The notes beneath the pieces were generated by a model that saw only the letters and a program-made list of their open reading frames with translations, was not told the origin of the DNA and searched no databases. 64,000 nt of DNA from Eupeodes corollae (lineage: Eukaryota; Arthropoda; Insecta; Diptera; Syrphidae), in contig NC_079149.1 of NCBI RefSeq assembly GCF_945859685.1, forward strand, positions 136,440,153-136,504,152. The letters run 5' to 3'. Within the stretch, counting starts at the first letter, position 1; every line of letters starts with the position of its first letter. Below are positions 35,265-47,130 of the stretch, piece after piece. The position numbers and the translations under genes were made by a program.

Positions 35265-35306
35265 TTATTTTCTTTAACAAGTGTGCTAAATTCTTGTCTA
35301 CCACTG

Positions 35307-37880
35307 TACGTAAATACGGCTTAAGCAGTTTAATGTACAAAATAGTGAAAAAGTTCTCTTGAAATTAACTAAATTTAACAATAAAGATTATAAATGTCAA
35401 CTCAATTCTCAATTGACAGTTTCTAGAACTACACTTATTTTTATCCGCTTGTTTATGATATAAACAAAAATTGTGAACTATATTTATTTTTATAAATAAG
35501 CCAATAAATTTCCAATATTCCATCGATCAATTTCCAATCGATCAAAAAGCTACTATATGTAAATCTTTGTAAAAAATCTTGATTTATTGAAGTATCAAAT
35601 GTTTAATTTTGAATGATAATCGAATGTAATTTTATTATGTAATTTAATTAAAAAACCAAAAACTTTAAAAATTCGAGCTTGTTAGCTGCAATAGTACAAA
35701 TTTGAGTAACGAATTATGATAAGATTATTTAAAAATCTTTCTAATTAAGAAAAAACTAAGTCGTTGTTGGTATCAGAAAACATTTATCTATTTCTAGCTA
35801 TCAGAACTATTTAAGATTATGGCATTTTTGAATATATTTATTTTTAAACCCCCCTTTGTTTGTGTAAATCTATAAAGCTGTTTTTATAAACAAAACACAC
35901 ATCCCTAATCAATTTACCAATAAGGCTATAATAGACCCGTACCGACAAAAATTACATAATTTTTTTTTAAACTGAGCTCAATTGGATAATTAAATCTGGC
36001 TCGTTTAATTTGCCCAATTTGAGCCACTTGAAACTGAGCCACCACCATCGTTGCCGTTGTCGTTACCGTCAAAAACAAAAAAAGGATCGCAACCCAAAAC
36101 ATAATTATCCATACTTTATAATACTTTCCGCCCTTAAGAAACCAATAATTATCCCGAAGATCCCCTTCGACCACACACACAGTCAGCAGCGGCAGAGCAG
36201 AGCCATCAGCTAATAGGACCCACAACAACCACTTATGCCGCAACCTGCAATCAAAACAGACTTACTTTGGTTTTCAAATAGTGCCACTTGACTACGCTTC
36301 AGAGTGGCGTCGAAGTTCACCTTATATTTTGTTTTTCAAATCAGTATCTTCAGTGACATTTCTCCAGTAAGACTCATGTCTATCTAAGTACTCGAAATCA
36401 AATTGAGATATCAAAAAACGATTCCAAGACCTCCTAGAATAGCCGAAGGACCTACCTCGCTGATGGAGATCTGATAAAAATCATTATGCAATGATTACAT
36501 ACATTGTAAGGTAGGAGATAAGGAGATGTGTTCATTTCCGTCTCTTTGAAAGATGCTCCTTTTTTTATAACGACCTCTCCCTGTGCCGTTTGTCCTAATG
36601 AAATCGTCAAAAAACAATAATAAATGAAAACATGGTAACTTGTACCTCGTACCCCGCGCCGCCGCGCCGCCGCCAACCTACCTACCTATGCTCGTAAAAG
36701 GATAATAATCTGAAAACCACACCAGAAGCAACCAAAAGATCCCACACCAACTAAATACATAAATCTTGGACGAGTCTCTATGCGGACACAACTGGCTAAG
36801 GCGATGGCAAGGCATTGAAGGGCGTGTCGGATTGCTGAAATGTTTTGGCTTTTTATTAATGCCGATCGCTTTCGGCGGCTCTGTTAAAACATTTTGATCT
36901 ATCTCAGTCTCAGATAAATGCCAGAGAGTATAACAGCTACAAACCAGGTCCTTCCTTACCTGAGCTAATGAATTTTGGTTGCTGTGTTGTTTTGTCTTAT
37001 TCAATAACCAACAAAAAATCTATTATTTGGCACATCTTCATAACAGAAATTGTTAGATCGGATCAGAGCATCTGCCATTGGGCGGAGAACTGTTTGACTT
37101 TAATATTTTAAAAAGAGGCGAACACATTGGCAAGGATCCATTGCAAGAAAGACTATTAAATGCCTTTTTTGGTTGTTTTGTTTGACGTTTGAAAGGTAAA
37201 GATTTGTTTAAATTATTTGTACACCTTTTAGTTTGAAGCAAACATAAACATAAGTGATAAAATACATAAGTCTGTAGAAAGAAAATTCATATTTAAAATT
37301 AAATACAAGGCACATCCATATTTGGAACATGACTAAAAATTTCCTAGACCACCAAAATCGGTTGGTTTAGACACATGAATGCTATCAGTCTTATTTACTA
37401 GAATTTCCTAAACAGATGAATAGTGCAATTTAATATTTACAATATAATATTTTTTATTTTCCTATAAATTATAGTTTTGCAATGCTTATGTCAAAAAGGT
37501 AGTAGAATGAAAAAATTTATTCTATTTATCTGTCATCATAAAATCAACTGTTCTTTAAATGTCAAGAAACAAAGAAAATATATATTCGGGATATGATTGA
37601 ATAATGGAGTAAACACAATTGGAATCAAAAGCCGGGAATTGTCATTCCTCACAATTCTTCTGCCCTCGAAAATATGAATTTTGACATTTATACAGCTCGG
37701 ATGAAAAACGATGGTCGACGAGAGATTTTAATCTAAAGCATGATGGTGAATCATTGAAGTCGGAATTACTCGATTAAAATCATTAAAATCTTTTAAAAGA
37801 AAACTGCACAGGCATTTTTAAATTAAGAATAACATCACTTAATTTAAATAATGGACAAAAATAAAAATGTCACTACAGTT
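35307..37880. other. non-transposon DNA of unknown role
   Basis: Minus-strand frames at 35926-36243 (105 codons with one hydrophobic segment), 36452-36676 and 36678-37004 have no family motif and no supporting splice or start context. A GC-rich trinucleotide-like patch (GCGCCGCCGCGCCGCCGCC) lies near 36656-36674. It could be regulatory or 5'-UTR DNA. Confidence 0.35.
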
Positions 37881-38950
37881 TCCTTATATGTCAGTCCGAA
37901 ACTCTTTACAGGGCTATCAAAGAAGACATTAATAACAATCCACCAAAAGAGCAAGCTGGATTTAGAGAAGAGTTCTCAACAATAGACCACAGCAGACAAT
38001 GAATCAGCTAATAGAAAAATCCAATAAATTTAGACTACCGGCTTATTTTCTATTTGTTTACTATAGTAAAGCTTTTGACTCCATTGACGAATTGAAATGG
38101 TCCTTCTTGAAAAATCAAAACATAAATAGAGACGATTGAATACATACATATACAAAATAACAGCACTAATAGAAATAGAAACCATAGGACGCAACTTTAA
38201 TATAACAAGAGGAATTAGCAAGGATATGTGGACAAGTTCTTAACAATTTAAGATTTGCAGACGATATAGTCCTTATTTCTACAAAAGCTCCACATATTCG
38301 AGGGATGACAAAAGTAACTACCTTGTGTAAAAATTATGGACTTCAAATAAATAAATCGAGAACTAAAGTTATGGCAAATCACACACAAAAGACGATATAG
38401 GTAACGTTGGACGAAGACAAAATTGAGTGCTTAGAAGATTTACATATCTTTGGGACAGAAAAGATGATTTCAGGAACAAGAGAATGAAGAAATTAACAGA
38501 AGCATCACCAATAGCTGGAAACAATTCTGGAGCCTTAAAAATATTTTACAATTATTGGACCAAAGTGCAGACACAGAGAAATGTTTCTTTGAAACTACGA
38601 TTCTACCGATCCTTACTTACGGACTACAAACAATGAGCTTGGTTGCATAAACTCTTGACCAGCTGAGGATATGTCAGACCAAAATTTAAAGAAGAATTCT
38701 GAACGTACGACAAATTCAAAGGGTACGAAATGAATATATTGAATTACTGACGTCATAAATAGAACAAAAAGGCTGAAATGGAGGTGGGCTGGACATGTAT
38801 CTAGACTTCAGGACCAAAGATGGACAAAAATTACAACAAAATGGTGAACAATAGACTAGCAGGACGACCTAATAACAGATGGAGTGAAGATCTATCACAA
38901 ATTGGTACAACGAAGCCAACAATAGAGACACATGGATAAATTTTACCTAA
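37880..38950 (+). mobile_element. decayed RTE-like LINE
   Basis: Frameshifted plus-strand blocks in order: LFVYYSKAFDSIDELKW (RT motif A, about 38046-38100), a FADDIV-like segment near 38250, LPILTYGLQTMSLVA and TLDQLRICQTK (about 38605-38680), and the C-terminal MEVGWTCI-type RWAGH region with NNRDTWINFT (38930). This order is that of RTE-clade ORF2 C-termini. Many stops are present. It is a different family from the LINE at 58990-59760. Confidence 0.65.
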
Positions 38951-39214
38951 CAGTTTTATTTTATAATTTAAATTAATTTATAATTGCATAGTTTTAATAT
39001 TAAATTTTTTTTTAAATTTTAACAAACAATGCATTTTCTTGTAACGCTTTAAAACATTCAATTAATATTATATTAAATAATTAAATGTAATCAAATTAAG
39101 GCAATAAAAGCTTACAATAGAAAAAATGTCGTCCCTAATAACTTTGCTTGTTTTTTAAGCTAAAAAGAAGATATAACTTATTTTAAATAATTTAAGTGTT
39201 TTATAATTTACTAA

Positions 39215-39440
39215 CATTTTACTGAAGTTAAAATGTGTAGATGGCTTACTTTTAGTAACTTGCTGAATAAATATGACTTCCGAGTTTCTGACATTTCATA
39301 GGGATGAGTTGTTTTAAAGATTTAGGTTTGTTTGCTTGAGTTTCATGAGTTGTCATTACTTAGTTTTTGGGTTAGTTCGTATTTTGTTGGCTTTGTTTAT
39401 TGTTCATAAGCTGTCAAAGTTAGACGTGTTCAAGTGCATT
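39215..39440 (+). repeat. dispersed repeat D, copy 1
   Basis: Matches the composite GGCTnACTTTTAGTAA .. GACTTCCGAGTTTCTGACATTTC .. TTTAGGTTTGTTTGCTT .. CTGTCA .. AGACGTGTTCAAGTGCA shared with seven other sites in this window. Not a recognised element. Confidence 0.65.
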
Positions 39441-39483
39441 GTAAGTAAATAAAACGAAATAAGAATTTTAAAACTAAGCAAAA

Positions 39484-40800
39484 GTTTATTTATTTATTTA
39501 TTCATCTACGGATTTTATATCTTACAGATTACTAACAATTCAATGAGTAATACAACTAAATATATATACAATATAGATATATATAAATAAGTATATTTAA
39601 ATAAATACCTATCTTAAGCTAATGTACAATATTGTGTGAATTTTAAATTGAAATCTGTTTGTTGAGAGATCAAGTTCATTACATAAAGAATTGAAAAGTT
39701 TAATACACCTAGAAAAGGATTCATTGCAATCATAATTGTATCTATGTTTTGGATTATTAAGAAAATGACGTAGCCGCAATTTTTTTTCCGGAATATAGAG
39801 CTCAAAGTAATTAAGAATCGGTGGACACTTAATACGATAAGAAAATACATCATGCACAAACAACAAACACTGAATAGACCGTATTTTTTCTAATGAATCA
39901 AGTAAGACACACCTAGACACATATGATGGTGTGTCAATTCTCCATTTTAACTGCCAAACTGCAAATCTTCTAAAAGCCATTTGTACTCTTTCAATACGTG
40001 TTATCCTAATAGAAGTAGAAGTAGACCATAAAATTAAACAATACTAAAGAATTGGACAAACTAAAGACATGTAAACTGATTTTAAAGCGTAAGGGTTAGA
40101 GAACTCATTGCAGTTTCGCTCAACGAAAATAAGCATTGAACTAGTCCTGGCTATAATATAGTCCACATGTAACAAAAACAACAAATTTGAATCGAAAATA
40201 GCTCCAAAAATCTGATTGAAAATTTGGTAGTTGTTTATCATTGGAACCAAAGTTCGATGTGCAGTAAAATCATTACATTTTTGTATATTCAAAGAAAGAA
40301 CATTTCTTTCACACAAAATGGATAAAAATTTAAATCATTTTGAAGATTTTGATGATCATTTTTATTTTAGATGCAAAGATATATTTTAAGGTCATCAGCA
40401 TACATTAAACATAAAACATTTTTTATAAGAAATGGGATTTCATTAACGAAATATAAAAAAAGAAGTGGTCCAAGGTGACTTCCTTGAGGAACTCCAATTT
40501 CAAACATTGTGTTCTGTCATTAAGATAGCTAGATATCCATTACAAAAGCAACCCATGAATGACGAAATCTTTTAGTTCAGCTATAAGAATTTTATGACAA
40601 ATTGAGTCAAAAGCTTTAACAAAATCAGTATAGATAGTGTCAACCTGGTAGCCAGATTCAAAAGAATCGGTGACATATCTAAAATAAAGCATGAAGTATA
40701 TAAAAATATAAAAAATGTGTTCTTTTATAATAAAAAACAAATGATCCTTTACTATGAGCTCAAATAATTTAGGGATTGCAAAGATTTTAATGTTAATGTT
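39484..40800 (-). mobile_element. Jockey-like LINE, decayed (copy 2)
   Basis: Minus-strand blocks: QVDTIYTDFVKAFDSICHKI (motif A intact), GVPQGSHLGPLLF-type sequence near 40480, YADDLKIYLC near 40395, VERNCNEFSNPYALKSVYMS (~40080-40130), and the C-terminal PSYVSRCVLLDSLEKIRSIQ with RCIKLFNSLCNELD. It ends in a (TAAA)n tail (TTTATTTATTTATTTA on the plus strand at ~39484). 5'-truncated, with frameshifts. Confidence 0.8.
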
Positions 40801-41031
40801 GTTAATAGGACTTACATATGAAAATTTACATTGATACTCCAGTAGAAAGGGATTTCTTAAAAATTATCAGAAGCGGTAAAGTTAACGCAAATTGACATTG
40901 CTTTAAAACAAAAGATGGAGTAAATTTAATTTTGAGATACTTACATTTGGGATATCGGATTCAAAAATATTAGCATTACTACTGGAATAGGTTCCAGTTG
41001 ATAATTATTTAATGAAGAATAGTCAACACAA

Positions 41032-41342
41032 ATGGGGGTGGCGCAACAGTCCGTTGTGAACCAGGGCCTAGTGACTTACAACTCGCAACCATTCCTGTGT
41101 GCGAGTACTGTTGTCAGGAATGGAAAGGACCTACAATTTAAGGCCGAATCCGAACGGCTAGTTTTTTTGAGAAAGCACTTTTTCATGACAAGAAGTACTC
41201 TTGAAGGATTTGTCAATTCCTCGCAAGAGGCAGTACCCGCGAAAATTATTTTTTTTAAATTAAGGTGGCACCGGCAGGGATTGAACCCAAGACCTCTTGC
41301 ATGACAGTCCAACGCACTAACCATCATGCTACGGGTACTACA
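41032..41342 (-). mobile_element. SINE copy 2, full length
   Basis: Complete copy on the minus strand, from the tRNA-like head GTACCCGTAGCATGATGGTT (41338 leftwards) to the tail GTTGCGCCACC (~41037). Flanked by an exact 12-bp duplication, TAGTCAACACAA (41020-41031, 41343-41354). An ORF over it is fortuitous. Confidence 0.9.
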
Positions 41343-41354
41343 TAGTCAACACAA

Positions 41355-44149
41355 CCCGACTTAAAAAATTGAGAAAAAAGTTCACACGAACTTTATGAAT
41401 CGTTTGACCATTAAACTCCATATTTTCTTGGAGAGCAACAGATCGTTTTTTATTAGTTAAAAAAGTCCAAAAATCATATCATATTGGCAGAAAAGCCAAT
41501 AAGTTTTTAAGCAATGGAAATTGAAAAAGATCGGAATTTTATAAACTAGTAAAATGCAAAGCCAAATTGAATATTGTTTTTTTTATACGCATTAAAAACA
41601 TCATTTTTTCATCTTCAAGAAAATACACATATCATTAATAAATCATCATTGCTCAAAGATTCCTTTAACTTTTCCACACACCTTCTTCCTTATGAATTTA
41701 TAAGCCTCGATTAAAAATCAATAAGTTCAAGAAGTAGACATAAAAACATTTACCTTTATGATGAAAAAATAAACGACCTGAAGTTTCTGCAATGCAAATT
41801 ACAGGCGTTCTCGTACATAGTTAATAATTATTTCTATACTCATCCAAGGTATATGACAACACATGATCTAAGACCACAACTTGCTAATTTCTTCCACAAG
41901 CCCAGATGCCAATAGAGCTTCTTTTCCCTTGGTAATTTATGTAAATTTAAATTAAAAAAAACTTTATAACAAAACAAAGAACAACAACAACAATAAGAAA
42001 AAAACAAATTAAATCGCGTGCGTGATCTTTAGATGGCAAACAAAAAGCTGATGTGTGTCCTTAGAGTCCTTACATTCGTCCAAAAGTAAAACCTCCTTAA
42101 ATGCATACCTACTGTTACTCTGCCTTAGCTTCAGATTGGGTATACCTATGCGGAATGCCTTAATGACAGTGTTCTACATGAACGAGGATGACCACTTGTT
42201 AAATAATTCATAGACCATATAGCTGTTCGAATTATTCCAATTCACATGGAAGTCTACGCGTTAGCATGTAAGCCTCAGCCTCGGTATTGTCCTGGTATAT
42301 AATTTCAAAACCCCCTCTTCTAAAGTTTTTTTTTTGTATATTTAGGAAGAATCGACAAAAACGCCGACACGGAACATCTTCACGGAACGAAATGACTGTT
42401 GTAACTTTTTGAACAATGATTGTGGAACTTTAAAATGCACAAGCACCTGCTGAGATTCTCAGAAGTGTTTGTGGCATATTATTATTGGTCTTACATAATT
42501 TGTTTTATACACAAGTTGGGAGTTTTCAGACCTCTCGATGAAATTAAATTGAGCCTTATTAAAAATTACTTACCCAACCCTTGGCTATTTTATTGTGCTT
42601 CAGCTATTTCGAGGAATAGTTTAAAATAAATATAATTTTTGTTGCTGTCATTTTCAAACCCCGAACATTGCATAAGAAAAAAGAAGATTCATAAACTAGC
42701 TGTCAAAATATTTTACCGAAATAGTCACAATCAATATAATTTGTTGGTTGTTTTAATTCCGAATAAATTTGGCCAACTCTGGAATCCAAATCGGATCAAA
42801 GATCACTGCCGCAAGCTCATTCGACTCGGAAGATATACCTTCATATAGGTACATCACATAATGATATGCCATTGGATATAATTTTCTTCTTCTTCCATTT
42901 TGGACCCATCATTGTGGTGGCCGGCCTGCCGGCCGTCTTTTGGCTTTTTTTTTTTGGAGTGTTGGTCATAAATTTAACATTATTGTTATTAATATTTTTA
43001 TTTTCTGTGTAGCTGCTAATATTGGTCGACGATTTTACCATAAATACTCCGTGGATGCCCCATTCTGAGGCATTAACAGCTCCAGCTTAGGAATAATAAC
43101 TCATTTGAATTGTGGACCGGGGATCGTGTATTGGGGCAGCAGCCGGAGCGCAAAGCAGAATATGTGGTGAATGCGACATAAGAAACTTGTTTGGTTTGAT
43201 TATAATTAACACATTATCAAGTTCTCTCTTAATTTCGAAGGGTAGACGGTGGCGTTGGCCACTGGCTATGTCCAGGTCCATAATGTCCCCCGTATGCATA
43301 TATTTATAACTAACAAACCGTCCGACACGGCGCATATTATTGTGTGTTTGGTGTGGACCAGGTTAAGGTTGGATATCAGGGCCGCATTTTAAATGTTAAA
43401 TTGAGGCGTTAGAAAGAATTGTTTTATACAAAAATAAGATGGAATACTTATCATGATTTTTTGTATGCTGTTGAGGGAATTAAATGTCAATTTTGGCATA
43501 AGGGACTTGAAGGTAAAGGTAGTTTCTAGTATCTGTTTTTCCAGCTGCCAAAATGTGTGTTTCAATGGAGGTTACTTCATTGAAAAGTTGACTGGAAAGT
43601 TAGTAACCGAAAAAAAACTCTTTACTATCATGTCAAGTTTATTTATGTCAAAGTGACAGCTAATCATATTCTTTATTTCAACTGAAAACTCAACTTTGTT
43701 ACTCTGTGACTTATTTATTTTCTGCACAGTACCCTTTTATGTTTCGGGTAAAAAGGATCTTCCCTATCAAATTTGAAAAGGAATAAGTATTTTTATTTAT
43801 TATGCAAAATACAGCTCATGATGGATTTGTTTTGATTTTATTGACATCTGAAAAACTAACTTATTGCCTTCAATTGCAAATGAAGTCAATTATGTTGCCT
43901 GAACCTGCCCAGTGTCAAAAAATAACTCCGAATTCTTTTACAACTCATTCAGCGGTTTCAGTAATCGCCGTGAATAGAATAATCTCCTAGATGCAAGATT
44001 TCAAACGAATTAGTGAAATTTTATTTACCTGATACAAAAATATAAAGCAAATAAAATGATATTGCTAATTATAAATAATTTTATCATCTTACTTTCTCTT
44101 AATATCTTACCAAATTTAAATAACAAAATATCTACTTTCAGTAATTTTC
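41355..44149. other. AT-rich DNA without supported genes
   Basis: Short frames only, none with motifs. A GC-rich inverted motif GGCCGGCCTGCCGGCC lies near 42922-42937. The segment 43087-43335 has open frames on both strands that I read as chance. Confidence 0.4.
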
Positions 44150-44290
44150 TTAAAACATATGATTTTGGGACATTTGAAATTAATAACTCTGTTCCTTAGA
44201 TTTAGGTGTGTTTATTTCACGGACTGTCATTTTAAAGACGTGTTCAGTTGCATTCATTTTTTTAAGGGAATAAGTGTTTTATAATAAACA
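44150..44290 (+). repeat. dispersed repeat D, copy 2
   Basis: Shares CATATGATTTTGGGACATTT, TTTAGGTGTGTTTATTTCACG, GACTGTCATTTTAAAGACGT and GTTCAGTTGCA with the family. Confidence 0.6.
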
Positions 44291-45699
44291 AAGGATCACA
44301 GTTTTTTGAAAGGAAGTTAAATGTTTTTTAAGTCAGATAGAATGCTTACAAGTTCGGTAAAGACCTTCCACCAATTTTTTTCTCAATTTACCTACGACAT
44401 GCAGTTTCTAACATAATTTCGTCCCTGTACTTTGCCATGTCCAAGACCATTGTGGATTAATTTGGCCGATTTGTCGTTGTGCTACGGCAACGTGATTTGT
44501 CTCTTAATTGGTTGGAAATGCATAAAATTTGTGGACCCGCAGCCTCTTTGCCTCCGTCTCGCGTCCGTCAGTTGCGGACCGTCATTTTATTTGCTTATTT
44601 TCTTTTTAGATTTGTTTATGAAAACATTTGGAAAAAAAGCCTAAGAAGCTAAATTCCCATGTGTTGTTTTGTATAAGCAACAACAACATCAACAACAACT
44701 GTGAAACCAAATCCCAGAGCACCACATAGGCCCCATGACCCATAACAATACAATACAATGCGGCACTTTGAGATCTATTAGAAGATTCGATTCGAACAAA
44801 ATTCTCAAGTAGACCAAAGAGCCTGCGCCGGCATTTCCAGCGCGAAAGGATTGTTATTCTAGCTCTAGTCCCTTCCCTACTCTCTCGGTTAATAAGAAGG
44901 AGCATTGTGCATGTTCATATAATATTGTTGCGGCACTGAATGACGAAGATGACGAGTCGACGAGGATGTGAGGGAAGGCGGCATCTTGGCATTTCGAAAG
45001 TGAAATGGGTTAATGGAAATAATGATAAGGATTCAGATAATAATGGTATATGGTGTAAGAAATTGACAAGAAGAGGAAACTAGTTGGCTGATCAAGTAGG
45101 CTCTCGATGATATCCTTTTGACGGGAGGACATTATTATCGGCGCGCACAAAATCTCCACACAATAACACACACATCTGATGGTGAAATTCGATATCGCCT
45201 ATTCATGTGTGATTCGCATGATGATGACGGCTTTTCGGTATTGGATTCGGTGTGGCAGCAGCACAGGCACTGTAGTTGAAGCAGAAGTAGAAGTAGTATC
45301 AGCAATTGGTATAGAGGCGGTGGCGGCGGCGGCAGCGTGGGGCGTTTCCTTTCCGTGCAACCATACAAATCCAATTGCTTCATTAAAGGATAATCATTGG
45401 AATTATATTTACCCTCTGTTCTCTTAACTTAAATGAATAATATGCCAAGATGTTGGCCTAACAATTGTGATTTGTTTGGAAACTACTCAAGGCTTACATA
45501 AATAGCACACAATAGATTTCTTATATACATATACTTCTATGTACAATACATGCAGGTTCTGTGAAATAAGGTACTTATGGCTTTGATGGTTGTGAGTTAA
45601 ACGTGGGTGCTATCGAGGATTAGTTCATCTTAGACTTGGTACAATTCAGAATTAAACTATTTGATATTCTATGGCGCAAAATTTTAAACGATTATTAAA

Positions 45700-45880
45700 A
45701 ATAACAAAATGGCTACTTTAACTTTGACATTTAGTAATTTGTTAAATCCATATGATTCCTGAGATTTTGACGTTTCTAATTGATAGATCCATTCCGTTTA
45801 AATTTAGGTTTGTTTGCTTTGTTTTTTTTTCACGATCTGTCATTGTTAAGACGTGTTAAAATGCACCGGTTTTTTGGTTA
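45700..45880 (+). repeat. dispersed repeat D, copy 3
   Basis: One of the best preserved copies: AAATGGCTACTTTAACTTTG, CATATGATTCCTGAGATTTT, TTTAAATTTAGGTTTGTTTG, CACGATCTGTCATTGTTAAG, ACGTGTTAAAATGCACCGG. Confidence 0.7.
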
Positions 45881-46639
45881 CAAAAACCTTTATTGCAAAG
45901 ATCAACCCATTGGCAGTTGCTATAGAACTTATGAATTGCAATAAAAATCGGTATTGCGAAAGTGAATTGATAAAATACCCTATTGAATACTTCCATTTTA
46001 TAAGTGTCAATGTGCGTTTTATTTTCCTTGATGTTTGTTTTTTTTTCGAGGAACCTGCGAAGTAATTTTTTTTATGTTTTGATTGTTTTTTTTTTTTTTT
46101 TTAATTTTGCATTTTAGATCGACCCATATTCTGCCACTTTTCTGAAGTTCGTTCTGAAGAACCTAAGCTTTAAAGTAACTCACAACTAGCTAAGCTAATT
46201 GAAAAGTATTGAGAGCAAAAATTATCCGAATCAGTTCAGACAATCTTAAGGTTTTGAAAATTAAACGCACTGTTGTTATTTTTTTCTTCGGGGTAGGATA
46301 CATTGATAAATTTCCTACTAGTGATTTCTCGACTTATTTAAAAAAAGTATTTTTCCTTTAACGAGTATTAAAAGACCTATCAAAATTGCATAGTATCATC
46401 TCATTCTAATACAATATTTGAGCGATCAGAGCAAAGCTTTGAACTGATTATATTCTATAAACCACTTGAGGAAATTTGCGACTTTCTTCCTTAACAATTC
46501 AAATCACAAAAAAAAATAAGTGATGTTGACTTCGATCAGCGATTCGATCCTAAACAAATTGATTAAGCTCTGAACTACCTCTGAGTTTGAAAAAACTCAT
46601 ATTTTTTCAAAATCCCGTGGTCTGCTCAGATCTAAAAAA

Positions 46640-46745
46640 GGGAACTCACATTTCTGACATTTCAATTTAATATATCTGCTCTGTTTAAATTTAGGTTTGT
46701 TTGTTTTGTTTTGTGTCATGAACTGTCAATTACATATTCCATTGG
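46640..46745 (+). repeat. dispersed repeat D, copy 4 (partial)
   Basis: Contains TTTCTGACATTTCAATTTAA, TTTAAATTTAGGTTTGTTTG and GTCATGAACTGTCAATTA of the family. Confidence 0.6.
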
Positions 46746-47019
46746 GAATACAACCATTTTATAAGTGTCAATATGCGTCTCAGAGAGATATAATAATAGT
46801 TTAATAATAATTTGTTTGTTTACCTAAAGTAGAGTGGCGGCTGCCTTCAAAATCAATTTTAAATTTTTAGTTAAAAAAAAACAAAAAAATAAGTGACGTT
46901 GACGTCGATTAGCGATTTGCTTGTTCAAGTTCTGAATATTCAAATTTTGTGCTCCAACACACTTGATCTAAAAACTAAACATATGTGTTCAGATCTGGTG
47001 AGAGCTAAAAAAGGAAATG

Positions 47020-47130
47020 CCACATATGATTTCTGACATTTAAAATTAGTAGATTTCTTACGTTTAGATTTAGGTTTGTTTCCTTTGTAACTTTTAAGAC
47101 GTGTTCTAATATAGCGGTTTTAATCAAATG
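47020..47130 (+). repeat. dispersed repeat D, copy 5 (partial)
   Basis: Contains CATATGATTTCTGACATTTA, TTTAGATTTAGGTTTGTTTC and TTTTAAGACGTGTTCTAATA of the family. Confidence 0.6.

Larger units (their letters stand above)
33658..35306 (+). mobile_element. Tc1-like transposon (Tc1/mariner), with a nested LINE fragment
   Basis: Inverted ends CAGTGGTGGACACGAATTAA (33658) and, from the other strand at 35306, CAGTGGTAGACAAGAATTTA, flanked by TA (33656-33657, 35307-35308). It carries a degraded transposase (33959-34965). An 89-base LINE fragment with its own duplication (35176-35264) is inserted near the right end. About 1.65 kb. Confidence 0.9.

Noticed and set aside
35926..37004. Minus-strand ORFs with hydrophobic segments as a secreted or membrane gene
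   Set aside because: No family motif, no supporting splice pattern, and comparable openings on the plus strand.
42915..42945. GGCCGGCCTGCCGGCC palindrome as a regulatory site
   Set aside because: No context to assign a function; likely a chance GC-rich inverted repeat.
43087..43335. Overlapping ORFs on both strands
   Set aside because: No motif; the openings mirror each other and look like chance in a locally GC-richer stretch.
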